Part shown: positions 36,972-47,617 of the stretch, in pieces
Layout: every line of letters begins with the position of its first letter
How positions within the stretch are numbered: position 1 is the stretch's first letter
DNA from: Rhynchopus sp. YZ270_cl-10
Lineage: Eukaryota > Euglenozoa > Diplonemea > Diplonemida > Diplonemidae
NCBI GenBank assembly: GCA_964035575.1
Contig: OZ037893.1
Span: 372,001 to 436,000, forward strand
Length of the DNA: 64,000 nt
Direction of reading: 5' to 3'
Program-made: the position numbers and the translations under genes
The notes under the pieces: model-generated
Databases searched by the model: none
Told to the model about the DNA's origin: nothing
Seen by the model: the letters and a program-made list of their open reading frames with translations, nothing else

Positions 36972-37080
36972 CTACCGACATTTCCCCAAAACGGCAAGAT
37001 GCCTCACAAAAGTGAGCACACCCTCTAGATCATAAAAAGGAATAGTTCCTGTCTGAGACAAGATGTGCCTCAGTGTTGAG
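36972..37080 (-). other. Candidate terminal exon
   Basis: A frame preceded by a long T-run reads LRHILSQTGTIPFYDL, then EGVLTFVRHLAVLGKCR and a stop. Amino-acid make-up is protein-like (amphipathic, few homopolymer codons), unlike neighbouring frames. A second stretch just upstream (37140-37200, NIIRTIAFGNKRALTLP before GTAGGT) is also coding-like. I could not join them confidently or name a family. Confidence 0.3.
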
Positions 37081-37214
37081 TTCCCAAAAAAAAAAAAAAA
37101 ATGTCCGTCAGTTGCGTTTTTGTTGTGTCGACAATCACCTACCGAGGTAGGGTCAGCGCTCTTTTGTTCCCGAAGGCTATTGTTCTGATAATGTTGTAGA
37201 CACATTTATTTATT

Positions 37215-37280
37215 TGATAAATTGTTTGGAGTAGTGCAGTTGCCTCGGTTGTGTTGCCACAGTTTGTGCAATCTCCACTT
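37215..37280 (-). repeat. Cassette family K5 copy (long variant)
   Basis: Minus-strand reading AGTGGAGATTGCACAAACTG, then GGCAACACAACCGAGGCAAC, TGCACTACTCCAAACAATTT. Nearly the same as 34563-34620. Confidence 0.75.
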
Positions 37281-37830
37281 TCTTTTTTTTTTTTTTATTT
37301 TGCAAAAGACGACCGGATACCGGCAAACCCTTAAGGGAAAAGCTGGCGTCCTTCTGTAACGCATTTTCAAAAAAAAAAGAAAAATATGGTGGTGACAGAA
37401 AATGACAAAAAAAAATGAGTCTTGTGGACAAAACCCGAGGTATAACATGGGGTAAACACAGTAGCTGAAAATGTAAAGTTTAAAAAAAAATTTTTTTTTT
37501 TGGTTTGTGCGTTTGGGAGATGGATTTGTGTATTGTTTGGAAAAAACGGGGGAGAGAACAAGACTATCGCATTACATTGGTTTGTTTTGTTTGTTTGTTT
37601 TTTTTAATAATTTTTTTTTTAAATCTGTTTTATTCTCACGCTGTGTTGGCAACGTTATCTCTTATTACTGGTGTACACGGGGGGAAGGGGGTATGGGGCA
37701 AGGGATGGGAGCGGAAACGGGGGGAAAATAAACGGGGAAAAATAATCCCAAAAATAAAAAAAAAATAATAAAGTGAGGTTGAAAAGTATTGCGCAACACC
37801 CTTTTCATTTTTTTTTTCTCTCTTTTTTAT

Positions 37831-37870
37831 TGTATCGACTACCACCCACCCAAAAGTGGGGTTCTGTACT
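37831..37870 (-). repeat. Cassette family K6 copy
   Basis: Minus-strand reading AGTACAGAACCCCACTTTTG then GGTGGGTGGTAGTCGATACA; flanked by T/A runs. Confidence 0.6.
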
Positions 37871-37996
37871 TTTTTTTTCTTCTTTTTTTTTTTGTGTCAC
37901 TCAATTTTTAGACCTCCGAGCTCGAACCTCTCTTCTCTTCTGTTCGATTTTAGACTATTAGCCTTCTTTTTTTTTTTTTGATTCCCTTTTCAGTGT

Positions 37997-39422
37997 TTAT
38001 GCGTACCCGGGGACACCAGCGGTGGCAGTGGTCGGCATGGCAAGGAGCTGCTGGCCAGCTGCTGCGAACTGAGGGGGCATCTGAAGGAGCTGGAGGCCGG
38101 GGACCTGACCTGCGGCACCCTGGTTGGCTCCCATGGCAAGCTGCTGGCCACCCATGGCACCCTGCATGCCCATGGCTCCCATCGACGCTGCGCCCATGGT
38201 GCCCATGGTACCCATCAGGCCAGGCTGCTGCTGCAGCTGCAACTGCGGCTGCTGGGTTGCCCCAAGAAGCTGGGGCTGGAGCTGCTGCTGTGCCTGCTGC
38301 TGCTGGAACATCTGCTGCTGAAGCACCGGCTGGAACTGCGCCTGTTGGAGCTGTGCCTGCTGCTGCTGCTGTGCCTGCTGCTGTTGCTGCTGCTGCACCT
38401 GCTGCTGCTGCTGCAGCTGCAGGGTCTGCACAGGCTGCTGCTGGGGGGTCCCCTGCTGCGGCTTCTTGTGTCCATCGTTCAGCTCAGCGATGCCTAAAAA
38501 ATGTTGAAAATAAAGAAAATATTATAAACCTCCTCTAAAATTGGGGCATTCCAGAGATTAGTTGAGAGCAAAATGGTCGTAAAAGGGTTACAGAGATGAC
38601 CCTAAACCAGAGACACGCTTAGTCACCAAAAAAGGGGGATTACATACTTCCCGTAACTCCCTTCACGTAGGATCCCGAGGGTCCGGTCACACGGGTCGCC
38701 CTGTAGCGTCCGGTCTGGTTCTGTGGGAGGTGGAATATGACGAAACATAAGACCGGATAGATCATACCGGGACGGGCTCCCTCTCGTACTCAACCTCAGA
38801 CTCGACCTGCAGGGAGCGGAATCCCGGGGAGTGCACTGCGGTGTGGTGCACGAAGACGTCGTTTCCTCCCTCGTTGGGCTGGATGAAGCCGTATCCCTGT
38901 TGTTCATTATATCATAAAAAAAAAAGAAACAGTCGCTCCGCAACATACCTTCTGGACGTTCCATCCCTTTACCTTACCCTCAAAGGTCTGCTTGCCTCCT
39001 GCGGGAGCTGCTCCTGTAGGGGCTCCTGCGGGGACTCCTCCTGCGGCACCGTTTGCACCAGCGACTCCCGAGACTCCTGTGAGTCCTGCTGCTGCTGTCT
39101 GTGCGGGCTGCACCTGGGTGGCGCCTTGCTGGAAGGCCTGGGGGAGTCCGAGCATGTTTGCCTGGCCGTTGGCGTCGGCGCCAAGCATGGCGAGCATGTT
39201 GGGCTGCTGCAGGATGTACTGCTGCTGGGGCTGGGCTTGCATCATGAGGTTGTTTGCTGCAGGGTCGACTGCCACCATGGATGGCTGCTGGAAGTACGAC
39301 TGCGCTGCTGCGGCAGTGGGCAGGTTCATCAGCTGCTCTGCGCCTCCTGCGCCTGCGCCTGCTGCAGCTGCCGCTCCTGCGTCGCCAACCTGAGCGGTCG
39401 CGGCGGGCTGGTTGGACAGCAT
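37997..39422 (-). CDS. Cold-shock-domain RNA-binding protein with Gln/Ala-rich flanks
   Basis: Four exons: 38949-39422, 38768-38896, 38648-38720 and 37997-38493. Introns are 52, 47 and 154 nt with GTATG donors and CAG/TAG acceptors. The joined protein is 390 aa. Residues 1-145 are Ala/Gln/Gly-rich and disordered. Residues about 149-225 form a cold-shock domain: FEGKVKGWNVQ, RNP1 KGYGFIQ, RNP2 DVFVHHTAV, then RSLQVESEVEYE and RATRVTGPSG. The rest is a poly-Gln region (QQQQQVQQQQQQQ) then Met/Gly/Ala/Gln repeats. Cold-shock domains bind single-stranded RNA or DNA; the prion-like ends suggest RNP granule behaviour and post-transcriptional control (inference). The domain itself is cut by introns 1 and 2, and its motifs become continuous only after splicing, which proves the model. 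Intron 3 carries a K4 cassette. Confidence 0.88.
38593..38627 (-). repeat. Cassette family K4 copy inside cold-shock gene intron 3
   Basis: Minus-strand reading GGTGACTAAGCGTGTCTCTG then GTTTAGGGTCATCTCTGT, starting about 20 nt after the GTATGT donor. It matches K4 copies at 35394, 35789 and 48376. Confidence 0.75.
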
Positions 39423-39701
39423 CTTGAAGGAAGAAAGAAGGTGAGAAAAAAAGAAGAAAAAAACGAAAGAAACAAGAAAGAAAGACGAGAAAAGAAGAGC
39501 GCGAAAAAAAGAAAAGTACAGGAGTTGTAGAAAGGTGAGAAAGAAAGAAGCTCTACAAAAGTGTTTTTTTTTGTTCAAAAAAAAATAATATAGGGCGACA
39601 GAAAAAGGAAAAGAACAGGAAAAGAATTGGCAATAAAAGGAGGTGAAAGTAGGGACTGTTTTTGGGGTGAGGTTTTTGTTTTGGTTGTGGGGGGGGGGAT
39701 A

Positions 39702-40680
39702 GGGGGTATCTTAAGCTGTCAAAAAACGTGAAGTAGGCAATAAATTGGGAAACTCCCCCTGAGGTCAAAAAAACCACACCATAGGCCCATTTGGACCCCA
39801 AAAATCGAATTCCGCCCGGTTTTGAGCACTTTTGACCACTTCTGACCGACTTTTTTGCATTTTTTAAAAAGTGACCACCAACTTGTACCTGCCCACCCCC
39901 CGGTCACTGTACTCGATATGCGATTTTTCCGATTTTGATCTTCAGAACCGCAGAAGTCCCCGAAAACCATACCAAACCACCTAGGGGACCCAAAAAACGC
40001 ACCAGCGCCCCAGTTTTGACACAGAAACACTCAGATGATGCCTGAAATGCAATTTTAAAAAAGTGTCGACAGTACTTGTACCTGCCCACCCCCCCCGTAG
40101 ATAGAGCAACTCACACATTCATCACGCCTCAGTGTGGGCCAGGGGCCAGAAAAGCCCCCAAAGCCACATATTTTCACCCCAGAACCTATCCCGAGGGGTA
40201 CCCAAGTGGTTTCGGGGTGTTTAGAGGGACTTGGTGGAACTTAGAACCATGTTTCAAAAAGTGTCCAGGAACTCGTACCAAGGGCTTGCCCTCCCAAGGG
40301 ACCACGTCCTTGTACCCTTTTTGAAACATGGTTCTAAGTTCCACGAAGTCCCCTAAACACCCCGAAACCACCTGGGTACCCCTCGGAATAGGTTCTGGGG
40401 TGAAAATATGTGGCTTTGGGGGCTTTTCTGGCCCCTGGCCCACACTGAGGCTGATGGATATGTGAGTTGCTCTCTCTACGGGGGGGTGGGCAGGTACAAG
40501 TTGGTGGTCACTTTTTAAAAAATGCAAAAAAGTCGGTCAGAAGTGGTCAAAAGTGCTCAAAACCGGGCGGAATTCGATTTTTGGGGTCCCAAGGGACATA
40601 TTTTCTGGTTTGGTGCCTTTTTTGGCACTCAGGCGAAAAAGTTCGATTTTTTGGCCATTTCACCCCCTTAAGATACCCCC
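39702..40680. mobile_element. Foldback element D with internal long palindrome
   Basis: The ends are GGGGGTATCTTAAG and its inverse. An arm of about 110 bp (39791-39901) is repeated inverted at 40484-40590. Inside, 40083-40290 pairs with 40290-40492 as a second long palindrome. ACTTGTACCTGCCCACCCCCC-like sequence occurs at both palindrome edges, so one palindrome may have duplicated or inserted inside the other. No coding capacity. Confidence 0.75.
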
Positions 40681-41469
40681 TAGGCATAGGTGCCCGGCGA
40701 GTTAAAACAACTCGGCAACTCGCCCAAATTCGGCCAACAACTCGCCCATTTTTTTTGGGCGAGTTGTTTTTTTTTGGGATTTTTTATGGCTACAAAAACA
40801 CAGGTACACAGGTACACAGGTACACCACATCACGTTTTATCTTGTGCATCCCACGCTTCACAGCTGGTCTGTGAATGTGCGCTTTGTGGTTTTGTGTATC
40901 CCAAAGGAAGTCGTCGCCCAAAGCATTTTGACTAAACGTGTGAACGTTGTGAACCTGGAATCGATAGCAGACAGGAAAAGAGGATGGGCAGGCAGCGCCT
41001 GCCCGACCTGTGTGAAGTGAATCAGTGATTGCCTGACAGATGTCTGGGGAACCGTGTGTTCTGTGTGGGTATCCATGTACGGAGTATATCCCATTCCCCC
41101 CAGCAATTACCAAAAACCGTGAGTGTGCACGGTGGCCCATGGACCACCACGACCTAGTTACCACCTATGACTAGTCATATGACAAGGTGCATGTAATGAG
41201 TGGCGTTTGGCCTTAGCCCTGGTTGTTTTTCTTGAGATTATGTGTTGTACCAACGTTACATGTGTGTAACCTTACAACGTCACCTCCCATCCCTGTATGT
41301 TTTTGCCTGTAAAAATGGGCGAGTTGTGACCGAGTTGTGGCCGAGTTGTGCCGAGTATAGGGCGAGTTGTGGCCGAGTTGTCCGAGTTTTTGGGCGAGTT
41401 GTTAGGTGAAATCGTAAAGTTCCGACAACTCGCCCAAAAACGACTCGGCGGGCACCTATGCCTAGGGGG
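40676..41469. mobile_element. Inverted-repeat element C
   Basis: The termini CCCCCTAGGCATAGGTGCCC are inverted at the right end. Subterminal tracts are rich in GGGCGAGTTGT and its inverse. It abuts element D, sharing the C-run. The interior (about 40800-41170) is unlike the rest and holds a triple ACAGGTACAC repeat but no recognised gene. Confidence 0.75.
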
Positions 41470-41759
41470 GGGGGGGGGGGGGGGTAGGGGGGTCAGTGGC
41501 GTCTAAATCCCTGTACAAATACTGTCACAAACCCATTTTTTTGAAATTTAGGTGAAGAAATCCACCAAAAAGGTCGTACCTGGCCGCAAATCGCCCTGGG
41601 GATCACCCAAATATCCCATTAAACCACCTGACAACCTCTACAGAGACTTTCCTGATTAAAAAAAATCGGTTTTTTGTGAAAAAAAGGCCAAAAATGCGTA
41701 ACGCTCGCGTAACGCTATTGGGTCAATTTTCAACACTTTTCAAAAAAAATATTTGAGGA

Positions 41760-42060
41760 GACATTAGGCCTTCTAAGCACCCGAAAACCACCTCGGTCCA
41801 CATCCGGTGGGGTCCCAGGGTGGAAATGTATGGTTTTTGCAGCTTTTAGGGGTCCTGTGTGGGCCCCAGATGTATTCTGTAGTGTCTGAAACACTTAAAA
41901 AAGCAGTACTGCCCTCACTTCTTAGCATGTTTACACACATAAAAACCCCAAAAAAATTGTCCACAGCTTCACAGAAGTCCCCAAAACCACTCGAAAGTGA
42001 TTGCCGGACCCCACTGGGGGTGGAAAAAATTGTTTTCAGATGGTTTTGCCCATTTTGGTG
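41760..42060. repeat. Diverged copy of element D-type sequence
   Basis: Motifs CCCGAAAACCACCT, GGTCCTGTGTGGGCCCCAG and CAGAAGTCCCC recall CCCGAAACCACCT, GGCCCCTGGCCCACACTG and AGAAGTCCCC of element D, in similar order. It looks like an older decayed relative. Confidence 0.45.
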
Positions 42061-42694
42061 ACCTCTGGCTCGAAACCTCTCCGATGTCACACTTCTGTCA
42101 CACTTCTTCCTCCCGGCTAAAATGTGGTTTTTGTGTATAAAAAAAATTCAAAATTTTCAGCAAAGACATGAAAAAAACTGGACTTTTGGCTCCAAAACCC
42201 CACGGAAATCACTCCGTGCACACATATGACTGGAAAAAACCACTTTTCCTCTTGTTTTGGGCTATTTCAAAATTTTGAATTTTTTGATAAATCGCCTTGT
42301 ATCAAATCCCCTCTGAAAAGGGGGAATTTGGGTGAAAACGCGACAAAAAGTGTCGAAAAATCGAGAAAAAAAGTGCCAAAAAGTGCCAAAAAGGCACCAA
42401 AACGTAAGAAATAGTCCCACAAATGTGTTTTCTGGGGTGGTTTTGTGTTTTCGGATATTTTTTTTACACTTTTTCCTGATTTTTTGGGGGGTGTGACAGA
42501 AAAAAGGGTCTCACTGCTCCCCCTAAGCATACATAGCGTGCGAACGGCTCATTCGCATCATTCGCATCCTGTTCGCATTGGGTATTCGCATCCTGTTCGC
42601 ATTGGCCAATGCGAACAGGATGCGAATGACATACGAATAACATTTATTATGGGGTGGCGACAGGCAAGTTCTCATTTTTTGGTCAATTTCCGCA

Positions 42695-43012
42695 CTACAC
42701 AGTACACACAGTACACACAGTACACACAGTACACACAGTACACACAGTACACACAGTACACACAGTACACACAATATACACAGTATACACAGTATACACA
42801 GTATACACAGTATACACAGTATACACAGTATACACAGTATACACAGTATACACAGTATACACAGTATACACAGTATACACAGTATACACAGTATACACAG
42901 TATACACAGTATACACAGTATACACAGTATACACAGTATACACAGTATACACAGTATACACAGTATACACAGTACACACAGTGTACACAGTATACACAGT
43001 ATACACAGTATA
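42695..43012. repeat. 9-bp tandem array (ACACAGTAT/C)n
   Basis: About 34 units. The first 8 are ACACAGTAC; the rest are mainly ACACAGTAT, with a few variants near the right end. The sharp switch suggests block-wise expansion. Confidence 0.95.
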
Positions 43013-43415
43013 CCATAGCTGATAAGCTAATAAAGCCTAATAGGATATTAGCCTATTTAAGCCTTATAGAATAGGCTAATGAAACTGGAATAGGCTAATA
43101 TTTTATTAGCCTATTCCAGTCCTTCCCAGCTACCACTGGTGGTACGGTGGTAGCTGGCTTAACCCGTTAAACAAATCCGAAAAATCCAAAATTTAAGGCC
43201 AACTCCGTTACAGACACAACACAACTTATTTCTCTTGTGTTTTTCACTGATGAGCGTGAGTGAGGTGTATGTTACAGCACCGACTGCAGGCTACGTCTAA
43301 GATGGCATATAATAGGCTATTAGCCCAATATTAGCCTATTATAAGACATACTGTGGGTGTTATAACGTTATCGATAACGTTATAACAAGTGTTATTTTGG
43401 AATAACGTTATTCAG

Positions 43416-43771
43416 CAGTACAGTACAGTACAGTACAGTACAGTACAGTACAGTACAGTACAGTACAGTACAGTACAGTACAGTACAGTACAGTACAGTA
43501 CAGTACAGTACAGTACAGTACAGTACAGTACAGTACAGTACAGTACAGTACAGTACAGTACAGTACAGTACAGTACAGTACAGTACAGTACAGTACAGTA
43601 CAGTACAGTACAGTACAGTACAGTACAGTACAGTACAGTACAGTACAGTACAGTACAGTACAGTACAGTACAGTACAGTACAGTACAGTACAGTACAGTA
43701 CAGTACAGTACAGTACAGTACAGTACAGTACAGTACAGTACAGTACAGTACAGTACAGTACAGTACAGTAC
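43416..43771. repeat. (CAGTA)n pentanucleotide microsatellite, ~71 units
   Basis: A perfect array, the complement of the (ACTGT)n array at 29011-29243. It directly follows AATAACGTTATT palindromes inside element B. Confidence 0.95.
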
Positions 43772-44766
43772 CCCTGCTAACGACCCACCCAGAGTGGGAC
43801 AAAAAAAGCTCATCCCAAAATATGCCGATCACAAAAAAATCACAAAAAACCCCGATCATCCAACAATCACACACCCACAGAATTCACACACTACTATAAC
43901 ATTCGCACTACGTTCGCATCATTCGCACTATGTTCGCACTGTGTTCGCATCGTTCGCATCATTCGCACATGCGAATATAGTGCGAATATAGTGCGAATGA
44001 TGCGAATGATGCGAACGACAATGCGAATGAATGCGAACAGGATGCGAATGCATTCGCACATGCGAATATATGCGAATGGTCATTCGCACGCTATGTATGC
44101 CTAAGGGGGGGGGGGAGCATCTATTATTTTCCACAAAAAAAGTTGCCCTAGTTCTCCGCGGTTTGTCGAACCCCAGAGAGCACTTCATTGACATACACAC
44201 AGCTACCACAGGGGGGAAATTGTATACAAATACATAATGGCATCGGAACGGGGTGTCTTATCTTTAAAAAATGGGGGACATTGATATTTTTTTGTCATTT
44301 TTTTTTAATCGTAACTTTGCGATGTGCAGGATCACACTGTCAGATTTTTTTTCTTTGTATGGTGGAGAACCCTGAACGCAACATAACAGTGAAAAAAGGC
44401 TGCAACCTTGTTTTAAAATATCCTTTTTTGCGTTGGTGTGTCTTGCTCTGGGGGTTTTGGGGGATACTCCAGAAGGACCCGAGAAGGTCCCTTTTTTACT
44501 TTATTTTCAGCACAGCCACATCATGCCAAAAAGGTACAGCTTTTTTATTACCTCTAATGTAACCACAGCCGTATATTACAGTGACAGTGTGTCTGAGAAA
44601 CGGCAACAACGAAATGCCCATTTGGTGCGATCACCCAAACGGATTCTCCGTGGTTCCCCCATGGTTCTTCCGTGGGTTGTCCGTACCCCCCTGAATCACA
44701 CCACCATTCGCATTTTTTTCTGTTGATACGAAAGAAGGGGATATTCCTTTTTGTTCTCTTTGTTTT

Positions 44767-46125
44767 TCAAACCGTCTTCACCAAATCTGTGTATGATATG
44801 CCTCCATGGATGCGGTCTACTGCTGTTGCAACGTCTGTGATGACTCTCCAGTGGCAAGATGAGAAGATTTCGACCACCACATCGAAGGCAGGACTTGTAA
44901 TACGCTCTGTGCAAGCCTTGCGAGCACTGCGACGTTGCTCCCGTTCAATATGAGAGAGAATGACTGGTTGGGATCCTCCCATAAGCGACGCTGTGGTAGC
45001 GTTCTTAACCACCGAGACAAGACTGGACCCGTGCACAGTCGCAACAAGGTTGATACCACGGTACGCAGCAGTCACCGCAACATCAACCTCAGCATCTTCA
45101 ATGACCTCATCAAGAACCAACCACGTTGGAGAAAAGTTCGCAACAGCCGCCTCAACCGCCTTAGGCTTGTCCATACGTTTCCGCACATCAATCCTACGGA
45201 CGTGCTCAAGAAAGGCATGCGGTTGTACCCCGTTCCCACAGACCTCCCCTGCCAGGTCCACAACAACAGTGCAGTGCTGTCGCGAGCTGTACCGTACGAT
45301 GTCTTTTAGGATAGTGGTTTTTCCTACCCCAGGTGCGCCAATCAGCAGCATGCTCTGGCGTGAGTCGACATATTGGTATAAAGGCTGGGCAGCGTTTTCG
45401 ACCCAACGCGAAAAGCGGATCGCAAACCCAACAGGCTCGCCTCCTGGGAATGGGTGCAACATGACGGATATCCTATGCGGGGCTCCCTGTGGAATGTTGT
45501 GTATTGTGTATTGTGTATGGGTGACAGGGAGAATACAAGGTAGATAGAGCTTCAAAATTAATCATAATTATCGTATAAGCATCGGCTGTATGGGGGATTA
45601 ACATACACCGTTGAATGTGGCTCGTCCGTCTGGGCCGAAGTCGAATTTTTGGAACATTTGGTCCGCTTCTGCTTGGGTGAACCTCTGCACGTTGTCGTCG
45701 TTGTCGAAGCGCTTGATGGCATCGCTGTCGCGAAGGCGGATCTCTGGCTTCTTCCCTACGTGGAGGAAGATCTCGTCCAGGTCGTCGGGCTTGGCTTTTA
45801 TCTTTAGTGCGGTTTTGACGTGGTCGGGCAGCTCCTTCAGGATGTCGTTCTTGCCTGCCTCCCACACCGTACCACGTGGACGCGGGACAATGAAAACTGT
45901 CTTGTCGCCCAGCTCTGCACACGTCTTTGCATCCCCCTTCACCACCTCCACCTTGTCCACAAAGTACCGCCCCACACCCAACTCAGGTGTCACCTTATCC
46001 AAAAGAAATGTGTACAGGTTTGTATCCCCCGGGACAGCATAGATCTTAGGGCGGCGGCTCACATCCTCGACACGAACCTGTACGTTCTTCCCTGGCTGGC
46101 CCCAGTCCGCGTCGTCGCTTGCCAT
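44767..46125 (-). CDS. SpoIIIAA/Ycf45-type AAA ATPase
   Basis: Two exons: 45607-46125 and 44767-45486, phase 0, intron of 120 nt (GTATGT...CCACAG). The protein is 412 aa. The N-terminal 140 residues are unassigned. From about residue 145 comes the family's leader (RFTQAEADQMFQKFDF, then PHRISVML and EPVGFAIRFSR), Walker A GAPGVGKTT near residue 223, Walker B WLVLDEV, then sensor-like GINLVATVHGSSL, a KNATTASLMGG stretch, and the closing AFDVVVEI. This order matches bacterial SpoIIIAA and the Ycf45/SPD1 proteins of cyanobacteria, plastids and plants. Its substrate is unknown. A eukaryotic intron splits the conserved domain, so it is a nuclear gene and not contamination. An organellar role or old transfer is possible. 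TTTACAG lies about 28 nt upstream of the ATG. Confidence 0.85.
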
Positions 46126-46571
46126 ATGCGGTGTGTTTAACGTTGCCCCTTTTCTGTAAAGGAGAGAAGAAACCTGGAATGATCATAAACTGGTCACGTA
46201 GCTGAAGATGAACAACTCTCAAAAGGAGATGAAGAAAAAGAGAAAAGACACACAACTCAGACGGGTAACGGGGTTATGTTCGATGTTACAAGCTATCCCG
46301 CATGTATATCTGTGGGACCGGAGAGTGGTTTGTCATCACTGATGCTGTGCCTTACTGGCTACTAAATGGAAGTTTTTGAGGAGTGTAAAAACACAGGCAC
46401 CGTGGGTCTTTCACACCGAAGGTGCTTCAAACGGGAAACGACAGCATACGAAGAAGGAAGGGTTTCTAAGACCCTACGTCTCTCATGCCCATAATCACAA
46501 CCGCCCATCATCGCCATCAGATAGCAGCTAAAGAAAGGGACTTCTGAGACATCAGAAATGATTAAGATGGG
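46126..46571. other. Spacer upstream of the AAA ATPase gene
   Basis: A minus frame at about 46362-46565 is protein-like (PFFSCYLMAMMGGCDYGHER, then SYAVVSRLKHLRCE) and ends at a stop. It abuts the transposon at 46572 and could be the last part of a gene interrupted by that insertion, but no matching partner was found beyond the element. Confidence 0.3.
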
Positions 46572-47617
46572 AGCGTCCGCGAAAGACCCCCCCCTAAAGC
46601 TAACATCCATGCTTATTGGTATTTCACTAATTAAAATTTTGGTATTTTATAAGATTTTTTTTTTAAATGAACTCAGAGTTAAGTTTCTGAGTTCATTAAA
46701 AAAAAAATCGGTGAAAAATTCCGAGTAGGTATTAATTTAGATAGGAAAAGCTATGTCAACAGCTATGTGTCCCCTTATTTTACCTGTCAATACTAAGGAT
46801 ATACAAGGAAATCCTCACAAACACCCATATAACCACCCACAGAACAACACAACAGGGGGAAATGGAATCAGCAGCCAAAGCATTCGCTCAGGAGCTGAAA
46901 ACCCGGCCTTTCCGAGGCCTAAAAAACTTCGCCGAGCTGCAGGTGTATGCAGGGGTTCACTGGCAGGGGGACAAAGGGTGGGACGCGAGGAGCTGGATGC
47001 GCGAGGTGTGGAGCTCGAAGCATATGTCTCTCCATATGCAGAAGAGAACCACCAGGAGAAAAGGGGTGTCCGCCGTTTACTACTCCTGTAGTTGCATCAC
47101 CGGCACCCCAGGAGGACAATGAGAGCGAGACGGAGGAGGAACAGGAGGAACAGGAGGACAATTGTCTGTAACTCTTGGAGAGACTCATCACAGAGGTCAA
47201 TAGGGTCACTCAAAAAAGGGGGTTTTCTGCGAGAAAGTCGACATCGCCGCAGACGACCCGGATCGTGAAGCTCTTTCGCACTCTATTTAGAGTGTTCGGA
47301 GGGGGCGACAAGCCTCCACCCCCCTTTCCCCCCCCCCCCCCTTTTTGATAATGGGTTTAGAGACAGATATTAGTGAATTCCTTCCTATATCCTTAGTATT
47401 CACAGGTAAAATAAGGGGACACATAGCTGTTGACATAGCTTTTCCTATTTAAATTAATACCTACTCGGAATTTTTCACCGATTTTTTTTTAAATGAACTC
47501 AGAAACTTAACTCTGAGTTCATTTTAAAAAAAAATCTTATAAAATACCAAAATTATAATTAGTGAAATACCAATAAGCATGGATGTTAGCTTTAGGGGGG
47601 GGTCTTTCGCGGACGCT
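46572..47617. mobile_element. Recent inverted-repeat transposon E (1,046 bp)
   Basis: Terminal inverted repeats of about 235 bp, starting AGCGTCCGCGAAAGACCCCC, differ at only a handful of positions, so insertion is young. Each arm holds a hairpin of GAACTCAGAGTTAAG type. The outermost CCCCCTAAAGC resembles the ends of elements B and C. A clean target duplication is not seen. The interior (about 46813-47382) has overlapping plus-strand frames, one of 86 codons from 46862 and one with an acidic end (EDNESETEEEQEEQED); neither is recognised. Confidence 0.85.
46862..47122 (+). CDS. Unrecognised ORF inside transposon E
   Basis: 86 codons starting MESAAKAFAQELKTRPFRGL. Composition is protein-like (balanced charge, Trp-rich segment WDARSWMREVW). 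It has no known transposase motif. It is the only plausible coding frame in the element; alternatively it is captured host sequence or chance. Confidence 0.3.
   Translation: MESAAKAFAQELKTRPFRGLKNFAELQVYAGVHWQGDKGWDARSWMREVWSSKHMSLHMQKRTTRRKGVSAVYYSCSCITGTPGGQ

Larger units (their letters stand above)
23626..37996. other. 14-kb gene-poor region: transposons, cassettes, microsatellite
   Basis: No complete gene is supported. It holds the 3-kb family A element (28169-31190) with a nested element, a TA-flanked MITE (35114-35298), an (ACTGT)n array, a duplicated 65-bp tract (32306-32430), about 13 minus-sense cassettes, and A/T homopolymers. Candidate minus exons that I cannot chain into a gene lie at 31375-31446 and 36972-37080. 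It may be intergenic, or long introns of an unrecognised minus-strand gene. Confidence 0.5.
42515..44119. mobile_element. Inverted-repeat element B
   Basis: The left end CCCCCTAAGCATACATAGCG and right end (inverse, with TAGGCATACATAGCGTGCG) match; subterminal tracts are rich in ATTCGCAT/ATGCGAAT on both sides. The interior carries a 9-bp array, several TAGGCTAATA palindromes and an ATAACGTTAT palindrome, then a (CAGTA)n array. No transposase is seen and no target duplication is clear. The CCCCCTARGCATA terminus is shared with element C. Confidence 0.75.
39423..44766. other. Gene-poor nest of foldback elements
   Basis: No gene is supported over 5.3 kb. From left: an A-rich leader, element D (39702-40680), element C (40676-41469), a diverged D-like stretch (about 41760-42060), element B (42515-44119), and an A/T-rich tail next to the AAA ATPase gene. 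Open frames through the arrays are artefacts of stop-free repeats. Confidence 0.6.

Noticed and set aside
44767-46125. Bacterial contamination as the source of the SpoIIIAA-like gene
   Set aside because: A GT-AG intron with the local GTATGT donor type splits the conserved domain, and flanking genes are eukaryotic.
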